Shown: in pieces, positions 44,777 to 54,191 of the stretch
Position numbering within the stretch: position 1 is the first letter of the stretch
Layout of the letters: every line of letters starts with the position of its first letter
Assembly (NCBI GenBank): GCA_027339635.1
Contig: DAHWNZ010000006.1
Location: 1 to 64,000, forward strand
DNA: 64,000 nucleotides
Source of the DNA: AG-12 sp027339635
Lineage (GTDB): Bacteria; Chloroflexota; Dormibacteria; Aeolococcales; Bog-877
Direction: 5' to 3'
The notes under the pieces: model-generated
Database searches by the model: none
Told to the model about the DNA's origin: nothing
What the model saw: only the letters and a program-made list of their open reading frames with translations
Program-made: the position numbers and the translations under genes

Positions 44777-47365
44777 GTGGTGCCCGAGGGCTCGGAAGCG
44801 ATGTCGTTCCTGGAGGCCCTCAACGGCCATGAGAACGGCGACGCCCGCAGCCACTTCGCGGACCAGATCGGCTCCCTGGACGACTTCGTCGTCGTGGCAG
44901 GTGCCGGAGACTCCCCGGCGGTGACTCTGTTGCTGCCCGGGATCGACGTGGCCTGCTCTCCGGTCAAGAAGGCGCGGAGCCAGCCGGCCCAGATGGCGCT
45001 TAGGGTGGAGTCGGTCAGGCCTGCCCCGCCGGCCCGGGAGGGGGTGACGCGCGGCGCCATCAGGGTGCGCTGCGTCCATCCTCTGGTCTCCTCCAAGGAG
45101 GGGACCGCGACCGACACCTACCACCTCCTCAACCTGGCCAAGCTCGCCAGGGGCTCGAAGGAGCCAGATCGGATCCTGCTGCAGACCCTGGCTCTGGTCG
45201 ACGGGCTGGAGCAGGCGGAGCGGGGCCGCGCGGCCACCCAAAGGACTCCCTTCGATTCGGTGGTGGAGCTCTGGCGCTGCCGCACCTGCCGCGGCCTCTG
45301 GCGGCCTGATCGCGACGAACGCTGCCCCTCCTGCGGGCGCGAGTTCACCGATGAGGACCGCCACCGCCAGGAGGCGGGAAGGCTGGAGTTTTCGGTGCCC
45401 CCGGACCACCAGATCACGCTCAGCGTGGATGCCGCGGTGATGATCGAGCCTGAGGACGAGCCCCACTACCTGGGCCGGGTGACCAGGATCGACCATCGGC
45501 GCCGGATAGTTGAGGTGGCCTGCAAGGGATACGAGACGGCGGGGAGCGCGGGATGGATCACGCCCTCATTCAACAAGCAGCTTTACGCCGCCAAGAGAAG
45601 CACCCTGGCATCCATCGCGGGCGGGGAGGCGCGAAGCCTGCTGCTGGCCCAGCTCCTGATCGACCCCTCTTCGGTGTACGCCCCCCCGGCGCCCCCCCGG
45701 GGGGACTGGGTGACGCCGGGAATGACGAGCAACCCAGCTCAGGATCGCGCCATCGGGATCATGGTGGCTCTGGACCCGGGCCAGGCCGTCCTGATCCAGG
45801 GGCCGCCCGGGACGGGCAAGACCTCGGTCATCGTGGAGGCGGTCAAGCACCGCCTGCGGGAGAGGCCGGATGAACGCATTCTGGTGTGCTCCCACAGCAA
45901 CCTGGCGGTCGACAACGCCCTGGAGCGTCTGGCCGGCACCCCCGGGCTGCGCGCCGTGAGGATCGCCAAGGCGGAGCGGGTCCACCCCACGGTCGACTCC
46001 TTCAGAGTCGAGGACGAGGACGACGACCGCCTGATACGTGCCAATGTCTTCTTCGCCACCTGTGCGACCGCGGCCACCTCTTCCATCACCACCGACGAGG
46101 CGTTCGACCTCGTGATCCTGGACGAGGCCAACAAGGCCCGGATAGACGAGGCGCTGCCGTGTTTGCGCCTGGGGGCAGCCCTGGTGCTGGTCGGCGACCA
46201 CAAGCAACTGCCGCCGGTGGAGGACGACGCCATCTACCAGATCGTGGAGGAGCGGCCCGACCTGGAGGAGATCGTCGACACGAGCCTCTTCGAGCGCTGC
46301 TGGGAAGGCGGGGTGCCCGATCAGGCCCGGTGTCTGCTGGTAGAGCAGCACCGCATGCACCCGGAGATTGCTCAGTACATCAGCGCCACCTCCTACGACA
46401 ACCAGCTGGAGAATGCGCCCGAGGTCGTCGAGTACAGCTACATCACGAGGCGACCATTCCCGGTGGCGCTGCACATGGTCGATACCACCGGGCTTCGAGG
46501 GGGACGGGAGCGGCGCGGAGCCGGGGGCGCCCTGCGCAATGACGCGGAGGTCAAGGTCTGCGCCCAGGTGGTCCGCCTCCTCGATGAGCGGGTGGACCCG
46601 AGGCTCTCCCTGGCGGTGATCGCGATGTATGCGGATCAGGTGGACCACCTGCGCCACTCTCTCAGCCGCCGCCACTTCCGCCGCCCGGTGAGAATCGACA
46701 CCGTCGACTCCTTCGAGGGGCGCGAGGAGGACATGGTGGTGATCAGCCTGGTGCGCAGCAATGAGCGCGGCCGGATCGGCTTCCTGCGCGTCCCCAACCG
46801 CCTCAACGTGGCCATCTCCCGCGCCCGCCATCTGGTGGTGTGCGTGGGGGATGCCACCACGCTTCGCGCCGGTGAGGAGACCATGTACGGTCGCCTGGTC
46901 GACGCGGCCAAGGAGTGCGGCGGCTATCTTAAGGCCACTGAACTGCTGGGGAGCCGCAGGGGCAGGTCCCAGCCGCGCCGACAGGGGGTACCACCGGGCA
47001 CGCTCGCGGAGGGCGGCCCCCGCCGCCACCGGCGGCGCCGCAGGCGCCCGGCCGGGACAGCTCTCGGAGGCGCCGCGACGGCTGAGGGTGGCGCGGCCGC
47101 ACCAAGCGGAGCCACGCCACCCCCTGGTGGGGACGGCCCGGCGCGCCGGCGTCGGAGAAGGCGACGCAAGCCATTCTCGGGAAACGCTGCCACCAGCCCG
47201 GTCGGTGCCACTGCCACCGGGCCGGCCGCAGGTCCTGATGAGCCGGGGGGTGGTGAGCGGCGGCGGAGCAGGCGCCGGCGGCGGCCCCCGGGAGGGGGCG
47301 GTGCTGATAACGTGCCGAACCAACCGAGGGAGCCGGCCAGCGGCGGTACAGGAGGTGGCGAATGA
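44777..47365 (+). CDS. Upf1-like SF1B helicase with zinc ribbon and Arg-rich C-terminal tail
   Basis: 862 residues from the first GTG. A zinc ribbon (CRTCRGLWRPDRDERCPSCG) lies at about 168-188. The SF1 core has motif I GPPGTGKTS, motif Ia VCSHSNLAVDNAL, motif II DEANKA, motif III GDHKQLPP, motif IV EQHRMHP, motif V VDSFEGREEDMVVISLVRS and motif VI NVAISRAR. This is the Upf1/IGHMBP2/Dna2 group, 5'-3' translocases on RNA or DNA. About 140 C-terminal residues form three Arg runs (RRHRRRRRRP, RRRRRRRRKP, RRRSRRRRRP) in Gly/Pro/Ala linkers. Upstream in-frame sequence from CTG 44738 also looks coding and has GGAGGA at 9 nt, so the true start may be non-canonical. Confidence 0.88.
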   Translation: MVPEGSEAMSFLEALNGHENGDARSHFADQIGSLDDFVVVAGAGDSPAVTLLLPGIDVACSPVKKARSQPAQMALRVESVRPAPPAREGVTRGAIRVRCVHPLVSSKEGTATDTYHLLNLAKLARGSKEPDRILLQTLALVDGLEQAERGRAATQRTPFDSVVELWRCRTCRGLWRPDRDERCPSCGREFTDEDRHRQEAGRLEFSVPPDHQITLSVDAAVMIEPEDEPHYLGRVTRIDHRRRIVEVACKGYETAGSAGWITPSFNKQLYAAKRSTLASIAGGEARSLLLAQLLIDPSSVYAPPAPPRGDWVTPGMTSNPAQDRAIGIMVALDPGQAVLIQGPPGTGKTSVIVEAVKHRLRERPDERILVCSHSNLAVDNALERLAGTPGLRAVRIAKAERVHPTVDSFRVEDEDDDRLIRANVFFATCATAATSSITTDEAFDLVILDEANKARIDEALPCLRLGAALVLVGDHKQLPPVEDDAIYQIVEERPDLEEIVDTSLFERCWEGGVPDQARCLLVEQHRMHPEIAQYISATSYDNQLENAPEVVEYSYITRRPFPVALHMVDTTGLRGGRERRGAGGALRNDAEVKVCAQVVRLLDERVDPRLSLAVIAMYADQVDHLRHSLSRRHFRRPVRIDTVDSFEGREEDMVVISLVRSNERGRIGFLRVPNRLNVAISRARHLVVCVGDATTLRAGEETMYGRLVDAAKECGGYLKATELLGSRRGRSQPRRQGVPPGTLAEGGPRRHRRRRRRPAGTALGGAATAEGGAAAPSGATPPPGGDGPARRRRRRRRKPFSGNAATSPVGATATGPAAGPDEPGGGERRRSRRRRRPPGGGGADNVPNQPREPASGGTGGGE

Positions 47366-48222
47366 GTGGGTCCGGGTTCAGGACGGTATTCGTGGCCGGC
47401 GCCGGCTTGATGGGGGCGGGAATCGCCCACACGGTGGCTCAGCACGGGTTGGAGGTCCTTCTTTACGACTCCGCCCCGGGGGCCGCGGAGTCCGCGATCT
47501 CACGGATCCGGCAGCGATTGCAGCGGTCGGAGGAGCAGGGCAGGCTGGAGCAAGGGGCGGCCGCGGCGGCCGGATCCCGGCTGCGGGTCGCCGTCGAGCC
47601 TTCGGGAGTGGAGGGGGCCGACCTGGTCATCGAGGCGATCTCGGAGCAGCTTGAGACCAAGGTCGCCTTCTGGGAGGATCTGGATGGGAGATGTGCTCGC
47701 GAGGTGATCTTCACCAGCAACACCAGCTCCATCCCCATAACCCGGCTGGCGGCAGCGACGGGGCGGCCCGACCGGTTCATGGGCATGCATTTCTACAGCC
47801 CGGTCCCTGTCATGGAGCTGGTTGAGCTGATTCGCGGCCTGACCACATCGGAGGAGACCCACTCGCGGATCGAGAAGCTGGCCCAGGAGCTGGGAAAGAT
47901 TCCGGTGAGTTCCAGCGACACTCCCGGGTTCATCGGCAACCGCATCCTCATCCCCTTCCTCAACGAGGCCATCCAGGCCCTCCAGGAGGGTGTGGGCTCC
48001 GCGCACGACATCGACCAGGTGGCCAAGCTGGGATTCCGCCATCCGATGGGACCGCTCGAGCTCGCCGACTTCATCGGCCTCGATGTGGTCCTGGCGATCT
48101 GCCGGGTCATGCATCGGGGCCTGCACGACAACCGCTACGCCCCCAACCCGCTCCTGGAGCGGATGGTGGAGGCCGGGCGTCTGGGCCGCAAGACTGGGCG
48201 AGGTTTCCACGATTACCAGTAG
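47362..48222 (+). CDS. 3-hydroxyacyl-CoA dehydrogenase (3-hydroxybutyryl-CoA type)
   Basis: 286 residues. The NAD motif is VAGAGLMGAGIAHTVAQ. FTSNTSSIPIT and GMHFYSPVPVMELVEL carry the catalytic Ser/Asn and His, and the C-terminal domain starts SSDTPGFIGNRIL. It oxidises (S)-3-hydroxyacyl-CoA in fatty-acid degradation, or reduces acetoacetyl-CoA in butyrate or polyhydroxybutyrate routes. No thiolase or hydratase is adjacent. The start overlaps the helicase stop (ATGA), an odd functional pairing. Confidence 0.93.
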   Translation: MSGSGFRTVFVAGAGLMGAGIAHTVAQHGLEVLLYDSAPGAAESAISRIRQRLQRSEEQGRLEQGAAAAAGSRLRVAVEPSGVEGADLVIEAISEQLETKVAFWEDLDGRCAREVIFTSNTSSIPITRLAAATGRPDRFMGMHFYSPVPVMELVELIRGLTTSEETHSRIEKLAQELGKIPVSSSDTPGFIGNRILIPFLNEAIQALQEGVGSAHDIDQVAKLGFRHPMGPLELADFIGLDVVLAICRVMHRGLHDNRYAPNPLLERMVEAGRLGRKTGRGFHDYQ

Positions 48223-48242
48223 AACCCACGACGGGCCGGGCC

Positions 48243-49328
48243 CTACAGGTCTCGGCTGAAGACCTCAATCAGGTGGCGGATGCCGGTCGGGTAGCGGTAC
48301 TCGATCCCTCCGTGGCCACCCTCAAACAGCTCCAGACGGATGTCGGCCACGCCCACCCGCTCAAGGGAGGCGCGGACGGCGGTGGCGCCCACCTCGAGAT
48401 GGAACTCGTCCGAGCGGCCGCCGTCGAGGTAGACCGCCTTCAGTTGGGATGCTGCATCCGGGCGAGCCGTCACCATCCGGACCGGGTCCCATTCCAACCA
48501 CCTGTCCCAGACAGCCGGAATCATTTCCCCGGTCTCCACCGAAAAGGGCATCTCCGGGGTACCGTCCGAGGCGGCTGAGTAGCAGGCGGCCATGCAGTAG
48601 CTGTTGACCAGGGTGTGATCGGTGGGACGGGACTGGCCGGGACGGGCCCGGAACTCCTCCCAGAACCTGGCGAATGAGCCTTGATAATGATCCCGGAGCA
48701 CCCTGATGGTCTCGGGAAACTCGGGCAGGTAGCAGAACTCGAACATGGCGTCCCCGGCGTGGCTCGCCAGGCCGGAAAAGAGGTCCGGTCGCAGTAGCGG
48801 GGTGACCATCGCGCCATAGCCCCCGCTGGACTTTCCCGCCACGCCCCGGTGATCGCGATCCGCGATGGTCCTGAGGCGGGCGTCAACCGCTGGGACGACC
48901 TCGTCACAAAGGTAGCTGTGATACCTACCCGTCCCCGGCGAGTCGAGGAACTGGCTGCCCCCGAGGCTGGTCCAGCAGTCCACAAAGACGAGGATCGCGG
49001 GCGGGGTCGCGGGATCGCTGAACAGCTGGTCGTACAGCTCCATCGGAGTGAGGCGGAAGGCGCTGCGATTCCGCCACATGTCGAGCTGGCCGGTCATCCC
49101 CTGCAGCACGTAGATGGTGGGAAAGCGCCGGCCTGGGTCGCTGCCATAGGCGGGTGGCAGGTACACGTAGAGGGGTCGTCGGGCGGGGTCGCCCAGGCTG
49201 TTGCCGGTCAGCACCCGGCTGTCTATCGCGAACTCCAGCAGCTGCCCCTGCATCGGTCTGGCCCAGGGCGCGCCCAGCTCGCCTGGCGAGGTTAGCTCGA
49301 GGGGCGCCTGCTGGTTAGACCCTTCCAT
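48243..49328 (-). CDS. Esterase-D-type alpha/beta hydrolase
   Basis: 361 residues of the putative-esterase family (PF00756). The nucleophile elbow is GVAGKSSGGYGAM (GxSxG), the acid Asp is probably in YLDGGRSDEFHLE, and the His is in FEGGHGGIEYRY. The LYVYLPPAYG opening is typical. There is no signal peptide, so it is cytoplasmic. The ATG has AGGAG 8 nt upstream. Confidence 0.85.
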   Translation of the reverse strand: MEGSNQQAPLELTSPGELGAPWARPMQGQLLEFAIDSRVLTGNSLGDPARRPLYVYLPPAYGSDPGRRFPTIYVLQGMTGQLDMWRNRSAFRLTPMELYDQLFSDPATPPAILVFVDCWTSLGGSQFLDSPGTGRYHSYLCDEVVPAVDARLRTIADRDHRGVAGKSSGGYGAMVTPLLRPDLFSGLASHAGDAMFEFCYLPEFPETIRVLRDHYQGSFARFWEEFRARPGQSRPTDHTLVNSYCMAACYSAASDGTPEMPFSVETGEMIPAVWDRWLEWDPVRMVTARPDAASQLKAVYLDGGRSDEFHLEVGATAVRASLERVGVADIRLELFEGGHGGIEYRYPTGIRHLIEVFSRDL

Positions 49329-49411
49329 CCATCAATCTCCTCACGCATTGAGCCAAGTTGAGGCCGGCCCGCAGGCGACCACCCACCGTCCGCCCCATGA
49401 TAGGAGGGAGG

Positions 49412-50134
49412 TCAGCCCGCGCTGAGAATCTGGATGCAGTGGTCGACGTCCTCGGAGTACAGATTCGACGGTGGTGCCGCCGGCAGCGCCCCCCGGTTGC
49501 GGGGCAGGTAGAACCCGAAGGACGGCGACGGGTTCACGACCGCGACCGGAATCGAGGTCTTCACCGGAGGGAAGACCGCTAGCAGCCACACCGAGGCGCC
49601 AGGATTGACGTCGGCGGAACAGACGGAAAGGCGGTTGCTGGCCAGCACCAGGATCGGCCGTATCGGCTGGTAATACGTCTGCTGCAGTGACGTGAGCTTT
49701 CCGGAAGGGTCGAGGTTGTTGGTCCCGCCGAACTTGGCCGCGGTCTCCAGGACCGTCTGGGTCAGGCCTACGCCACAGGTGGACGCCCCCGGGTTTTCGG
49801 CCAGTGCCACGACCTCCAGAAGCTCGCCGAAATGAGACAGGCTGGTGGCATCGCGTTCCTCTGAGGTCGGCAGCAGGGGCAGGACGTCCGCCAGCGGCAC
49901 CAGGCGTGAGTAGTAGAAGTAGATCCTGGTCTGGTCGACGTAGAACCCTCCATCCGGGCTGCAGCTGTCCAGTCCCGAGTCCAGGGGCTTGGCCGAACCC
50001 TTGACGGGCAGGCCGGCGACCAGGTCCTTCACCGCCTGGGACGCCGAGGTCGGCGAGCTGCCGCACGAGCTGACGAGAATTGTTGCGATCACGGCCAGAA
50101 GTAGAGCCGCGATGCTGTGGCGGCGTGCCGGCAA
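49412..50134 (-). CDS. Predicted lipoprotein, unknown function
   Basis: 240 residues. A type II signal peptide is clear: a basic N-terminus, hydrophobic IAALLLAVIATILV and lipobox VSSC at about residue 24. The mature part has several Cys residues (SCSPDG, STCGVG, SVCSADV, DHCIQ) that may form disulfides. No family recognised. The TTG start lies 17 bp after pyrE, so it is the last gene of the gcv-pyrE operon. Confidence 0.7.
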   Translation of the reverse strand: MPARRHSIAALLLAVIATILVSSCGSSPTSASQAVKDLVAGLPVKGSAKPLDSGLDSCSPDGGFYVDQTRIYFYYSRLVPLADVLPLLPTSEERDATSLSHFGELLEVVALAENPGASTCGVGLTQTVLETAAKFGGTNNLDPSGKLTSLQQTYYQPIRPILVLASNRLSVCSADVNPGASVWLLAVFPPVKTSIPVAVVNPSPSFGFYLPRNRGALPAAPPSNLYSEDVDHCIQILSAG

Positions 50135-50151
50135 GAACGGCCCCGCCCTGT

Positions 50152-50724
50152 TCAGCTGCTGCCGACCGGCTCGGTCGCCAGCAGGTCGGAGCGGACGAAG
50201 ATCGAACGTAAAGCGTAGCCCGCCTCCTCGATCCTGGCCCGCCCTCCTTCCTCGCGGTCCAGCAGGGTGTAGATGGCGACGATCTTGGCTCCCGTCGCCT
50301 CAACCCGCGCCGCGGTCCGCAGCAGAGACCCTCCGGTGGTCAGAGCGTCGTCGACCAGGGCCACGCGGTCTCCCGGCCCTGGCGGCGGGCCGGCGAACGT
50401 GCCCCCGGCCCCGTGCTCTTTCACCTCCTTGCGCACGATGAAAGCGCCGACCCGGGGCGCTCCGTCGAGGGCGCTGCAGAGCGCTATCGCAGTCACCATG
50501 GGATCGGCACCGAGCGTCGGGCCTCCGACCCTGGAGACCGCGTCCTCCCTGGCCCAGGCGACCATCTCCCGTCCGATCAGGAGGGATCCAACTGGATCCA
50601 GGGTCACCATCCGGCCATCAAAGTAGTAGTTGCTGCGCCGTCCGCTGGCGAGCAGGAAGTCGCCCTCCCTGAAGGCCAGCCCTCGCATCAGGTCTAGCAG
50701 CGTCCTCCTTTGCCCGGCGTCCAT
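50152..50724 (-). CDS. pyrE: Orotate phosphoribosyltransferase
   Basis: 190 residues. The PRPP loop is RVALVDDALTTGGSLL. The N-terminal FREGDFLLASGRRSNYYFD is the family's substrate-side signature, and VRKEVKEHG holds the catalytic Lys pair region. It makes OMP from orotate and PRPP in pyrimidine synthesis. The ATG is 2 bp past the gcvPB stop, so it is part of the glycine-cleavage operon. Confidence 0.95.
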   Translation of the reverse strand: MDAGQRRTLLDLMRGLAFREGDFLLASGRRSNYYFDGRMVTLDPVGSLLIGREMVAWAREDAVSRVGGPTLGADPMVTAIALCSALDGAPRVGAFIVRKEVKEHGAGGTFAGPPPGPGDRVALVDDALTTGGSLLRTAARVEATGAKIVAIYTLLDREEGGRARIEEAGYALRSIFVRSDLLATEPVGSS

Positions 50725-50726
50725 TC

Positions 50727-52211
50727 TCAGGGCGCCTCGGCTGCTCGCCAGCGCAGGATGGGATTCCTCGCTGCCGTCACCTCGTCGACGCGGCCGACCG
50801 GAGCATTGTGAGGGGCTGTGCGCAGCGATTCGGGGTCCGCTCTTCCCTCGTCGAGGATGGAGATCACAATCCGCGCCAGCTCGTCGAGAGAGCCCTTCGA
50901 CTCGGTCTCTGTGGGCTCGAACATCATGGCTTCAGGAACCGTGATCGGGAAATAGACGGTGGGAGGATAGATGCCGTAGTCGATCATCCGCTTGGCTATA
51001 TCCAGAGCCCTCAGGTCTGGTTGCGCGGATCGTCTGGGAGTCGCCACGAACTCGTGGAAGCTGTCGCTGTCTACCGCGACTGGGAGCCGGCCCTCAAGCA
51101 GGTGGCGCAGGTATCTTGCGTTCAGGACGGCGTCTGTGGCGACCTGACCGATGCCATCGCCGTAGGCCCTTATGTAGGCGTAGGCCCTCGCCAGCATCCC
51201 GAAATTCCCGTAGAAGGCCCGCACCCGGCCGATGCTCTCGGGCCGGTCAAAGTCGAGGTGGAACGAGTCGCCGTGGCGCACCACCCTCGGCACCGGCAGA
51301 TAGCCGGCCAGAGCAGGGCTGACGCCGACCGGTCCGGCTCCCGGGCCACCGCCCCCGTGGGGCGTCGAGAAGGTCTTGTGCAAGTTGAGATGGACCACGT
51401 CGAACCCCATGTCTCCCGGACGTGCCAGCCCGACCAGGGCATTCAGGTTGGCGCCGTCGTAATAGACCAGCGCACCAGCCTCGTGGGCAAGGCGGGCCAT
51501 CTCCTCGATGTTGCGCTCGAAGATTCCCAGGGTGTTGGGATTGGTCAGCATCACCGCGGCGACCTCCGGGCCGAGCTTGGAGCGCAGGTCGTCCAGGTCG
51601 ACGGTCCCATCCCCGGCGCTCTTGACCGTGATCACAGAAAACCCGCACTGCACAGCGCTGGCCGGATTGGTCCCGTGCGCGGTGTCGGGAATGATCACGG
51701 CCCGGCGGGCGTGGTCCTCCCGGCTGCGATGAAACGCCTGGATCATCCGCAGCCCGGTCCATTCGCCGTGGGCCCCGGCCGCTGGCTGCAGCGACACCTC
51801 CCCCATCCCGGTGATCTGGCAGAGGTATCGCTCCAGGTTCCACATCAGCTCAAGCGCCCCCTGGATGGACGACTCCGGCTGCCATGGGTGAATGTCGCTG
51901 AGGCCTTCGAACGAAGCCACCTGCTCATTGACGGCCGGGTTGTACTTCATCGTGCAGGAGCCCAGCGGGTAGGCGCCCTGCTGCAGGTTGTGATTGCGCC
52001 GCGCCAGCCGCCCGAAGTGGCGCGCCAGATGAGGCTCGCTGAGGGCGGGGATCAGCGCTCTGCGGCTTCGGGCCAGCGAGGCTGGCAGCCCCTCGGCCAA
52101 CCCCGGCCCCTGGACGCCAGCCTCCGGAAGCTGGGGCCCGGTCCCCGGCTCCGTGGCCACCTCGAATATGAGTGGCTCCTCTCCGGCCCAGGCGGACGCG
52201 GCGGCGCTCAC
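50727..52211 (-). CDS. gcvPB: Glycine decarboxylase P-protein subunit 2
   Basis: 494 residues. PLP is bound by the Lys in LNLHKTFSTPHGGGGPG; the N-terminal GSCTMKYNP block is characteristic of the GcvPB half. With GcvPA it decarboxylates glycine and loads aminomethyl onto lipoyl-GcvH. The GTG at 52211 overlaps the gcvPA stop (GTGA), and the preceding 74-residue open extension is not used. Confidence 0.96.
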   Translation of the reverse strand: MSAAASAWAGEEPLIFEVATEPGTGPQLPEAGVQGPGLAEGLPASLARSRRALIPALSEPHLARHFGRLARRNHNLQQGAYPLGSCTMKYNPAVNEQVASFEGLSDIHPWQPESSIQGALELMWNLERYLCQITGMGEVSLQPAAGAHGEWTGLRMIQAFHRSREDHARRAVIIPDTAHGTNPASAVQCGFSVITVKSAGDGTVDLDDLRSKLGPEVAAVMLTNPNTLGIFERNIEEMARLAHEAGALVYYDGANLNALVGLARPGDMGFDVVHLNLHKTFSTPHGGGGPGAGPVGVSPALAGYLPVPRVVRHGDSFHLDFDRPESIGRVRAFYGNFGMLARAYAYIRAYGDGIGQVATDAVLNARYLRHLLEGRLPVAVDSDSFHEFVATPRRSAQPDLRALDIAKRMIDYGIYPPTVYFPITVPEAMMFEPTETESKGSLDELARIVISILDEGRADPESLRTAPHNAPVGRVDEVTAARNPILRWRAAEAP

Positions 52212-53581
52212 AGTGCCGCTCCAGCCTCGACGAAGGTCGGGGCCATCTCCAGGACGGCCTGCTCGTAGCGGTCCAGGGCGGCCGGGGGAGTCGTCTCCGT
52301 CACAGACACCAGCATCTGGCTCCTTCGGGCGTGGTCGAACCTTCCCAGGGGGAGTCCCGCCAGAATGCCCCGTTCGGCGAGCTTGGCAGCCCACTTCTCC
52401 GCGTCGCCTGGACACTCCAGGACGAATTCCCACAGGAAGTCTCCCCTCGGGTGCGCCACTCCGAATCCAGGAGCGGCCCCCAGCCTACGTGCCAGATCGT
52501 GAGCGCGCCGGTACGAGATGTCAACCACACGGCGCATCCCCGCTTCCCCCATCTTGGCCATGTAGGCGGTGGCGGCAAGCGCCATGAGGGCGTGGTTGGT
52601 GCAGATGTTCGACGTTGCCCGCTCGCGCCGGATGTGCTGCTCGCGGGTCTGCAGCGTGAGGCAGTAGGCCCGACCACCCCGGGCGTCCTTGGTCATCCCC
52701 ACGAGCCTGCCGGGCATCCGCCGCAGGAGGTCCTGCCGGCACGCCAGCAGCCCCACCGTGGGACCACCCAGCTGGGCCGGGATTCCCAGCTGCTGTCCCT
52801 CCCCCGCCGCGATGTCAGCCCCCTGGGCGCCCGGAGGCTCGAGCACGACGGAGGCCAGGGGGTCGGCCATGACAAGGGCCAGCGATCCCGCCCCGTGAGC
52901 AAGCTCTACCAGGTCGGCGACCGGCTCTATCAAGCCGAAGAAGTTTGGTTGCCCGACGATCAGGACGGCCGTATCCCGAGCCGCCAGCAGCCGCTCCGCG
53001 GCCCGGGCGTCGGTGACCCCATCCCGGGTTGGGATGAGTTCCAACTCCCCGCCCCGACCGGACGAGTAGGTCTTGAGGACCTCCAGGGTCTCTGGGTGGA
53101 GCGCCGACGAGGCGAGGATCCTTGAGCGCCCCGTGTGAGCCACCGCCAGCAGGGCACCCTCGGCCACCGCCGTGGCCCCGTCGTACATGGAGGCGTTGGC
53201 CACGTCAAGGTCGTAGAGCTCCGCGACCATGGACTGGAACTCAAAGATCGTCTGGAGGTACCCCTGGCTGGCCTCCGCCTGATAGGGGGTGTACGAGGTG
53301 TAGAACTCCGGCCGGCCGATGGTGGCCCGCACGATGGCGGGTACGAACCGGGAGTAGATGCCCCCACCCAAGAAACAGTCCCAGCGGGAGAGCGGGCGGT
53401 TGGCATCCGCCAGACGGCGCATCTCCGCCGTCAGCTCAAGTTCGCTGAGAGGTGGCGGCAGCTCCAGCCTGGGGTTCTGCAGGTGAGCCGGGATCTCCGC
53501 GAACAGGTCGGCGGGGCTGGAGACACCAAGTGCGGCCAGCATCTCCTGGCGGTCGCGGGCGGAGTTGGGCAGGTATGCCAT
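52208..53581 (-). CDS. gcvPA: Glycine decarboxylase P-protein subunit 1
   Basis: 457 residues of the N-terminal-half P-protein (MAYLPNSARDRQEMLAALG opening; YTPYQAEASQGYLQTIFEFQ block). Its active-site Lys is absent, as expected for this half. It forms the alpha2beta2 decarboxylase with GcvPB. The ATG lies 193 bp after gcvH, an unusually large gap for this operon. Confidence 0.96.
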   Translation of the reverse strand: MAYLPNSARDRQEMLAALGVSSPADLFAEIPAHLQNPRLELPPPLSELELTAEMRRLADANRPLSRWDCFLGGGIYSRFVPAIVRATIGRPEFYTSYTPYQAEASQGYLQTIFEFQSMVAELYDLDVANASMYDGATAVAEGALLAVAHTGRSRILASSALHPETLEVLKTYSSGRGGELELIPTRDGVTDARAAERLLAARDTAVLIVGQPNFFGLIEPVADLVELAHGAGSLALVMADPLASVVLEPPGAQGADIAAGEGQQLGIPAQLGGPTVGLLACRQDLLRRMPGRLVGMTKDARGGRAYCLTLQTREQHIRRERATSNICTNHALMALAATAYMAKMGEAGMRRVVDISYRRAHDLARRLGAAPGFGVAHPRGDFLWEFVLECPGDAEKWAAKLAERGILAGLPLGRFDHARRSQMLVSVTETTPPAALDRYEQAVLEMAPTFVEAGAAL

Positions 53582-53774
53582 CGGCAGGGGTCCTAAATTG
53601 GGCGCGGTGGGCTCAGCCTGAGTTCAACCTAGAGTTTAGCTGCAGACCGATCCCGTCCCGAGGGGCCAACTCGGGGCCGCGTGGCGGCCGCCAGCCGGTG
53701 TGATCGGGTGCAGGCCGACCCGCGCTTGGCCCGTTCGGCGCCGCTGGTGCCTGGTTCGAGGAGGCCGTTGACGG
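53582..53774. other. Gap inside the gcv operon, no gene seen
   Basis: 193 bp between gcvH and gcvPA. It has one GC hairpin, CCCGAG (53657-53662) with CTCGGG (53670-53675), and a TTGAAC / TTTAGG-like pair closer to gcvPA that could be a weak promoter. No coding frame, tRNA or glycine-riboswitch consensus was recognised. Confidence 0.4.
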
Positions 53775-54164
53775 TCAGTGCTGGTCGGCGTCCGCGTAGG
53801 CCTGATAGGCGGCGTCGTCCATCAGCGTGTCCGGAAGCTCCCCGTCGAGCCTCACCTTGACCAACCAACCCCTCTCGTAGGGGTCCTGGTTGACCAGCTC
53901 GGGGGCGTCGTTCACCGCCGCATTGACCTCCAACACTTCCCCGGCTGCGGGGGCGTAGAGATCGCTGGCGGCCTTCACCGACTCGACCGCGCCGAGGCGA
54001 GCCCCCGGCTCCAACCGCGCGCCCACCTGCGGCAGCTCCAAGAAGATCACATCACCCAGCTGCCCCTGAGCGTGATCGGAGATTCCGATGAAAGCCTCGC
54101 CGCCGTCGGCGGGACGCACCCACTCATGGGTCTTGGTGAATTTGAAACCGCTTAGGTCTGGCAA
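53775..54164 (-). CDS. gcvH: Glycine cleavage H-protein
   Basis: 129 residues. The lipoylated Lys lies in GAVESVKAASDLYAP; the start FTKTHEWVRP and the GWLVKVRL block are typical. It shuttles the aminomethyl group between P, T and L proteins. The TTG start has AGGAGGA 6 nt upstream. Confidence 0.96.
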   Translation of the reverse strand: MPDLSGFKFTKTHEWVRPADGGEAFIGISDHAQGQLGDVIFLELPQVGARLEPGARLGAVESVKAASDLYAPAAGEVLEVNAAVNDAPELVNQDPYERGWLVKVRLDGELPDTLMDDAAYQAYADADQH

Positions 54165-54191
54165 CTTGGTCCTCCTCCCTGTGGGAGACTG

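Noticed and set aside
45566..47323. 585-residue open frame antisense to the helicase
   Set aside because: Helicase motifs on the plus strand explain the sequence.
53740..53770. tRNA-like GGTTCGAG segment
   Set aside because: No acceptor stem, anticodon arm or D-loop can be formed around it on either strand.
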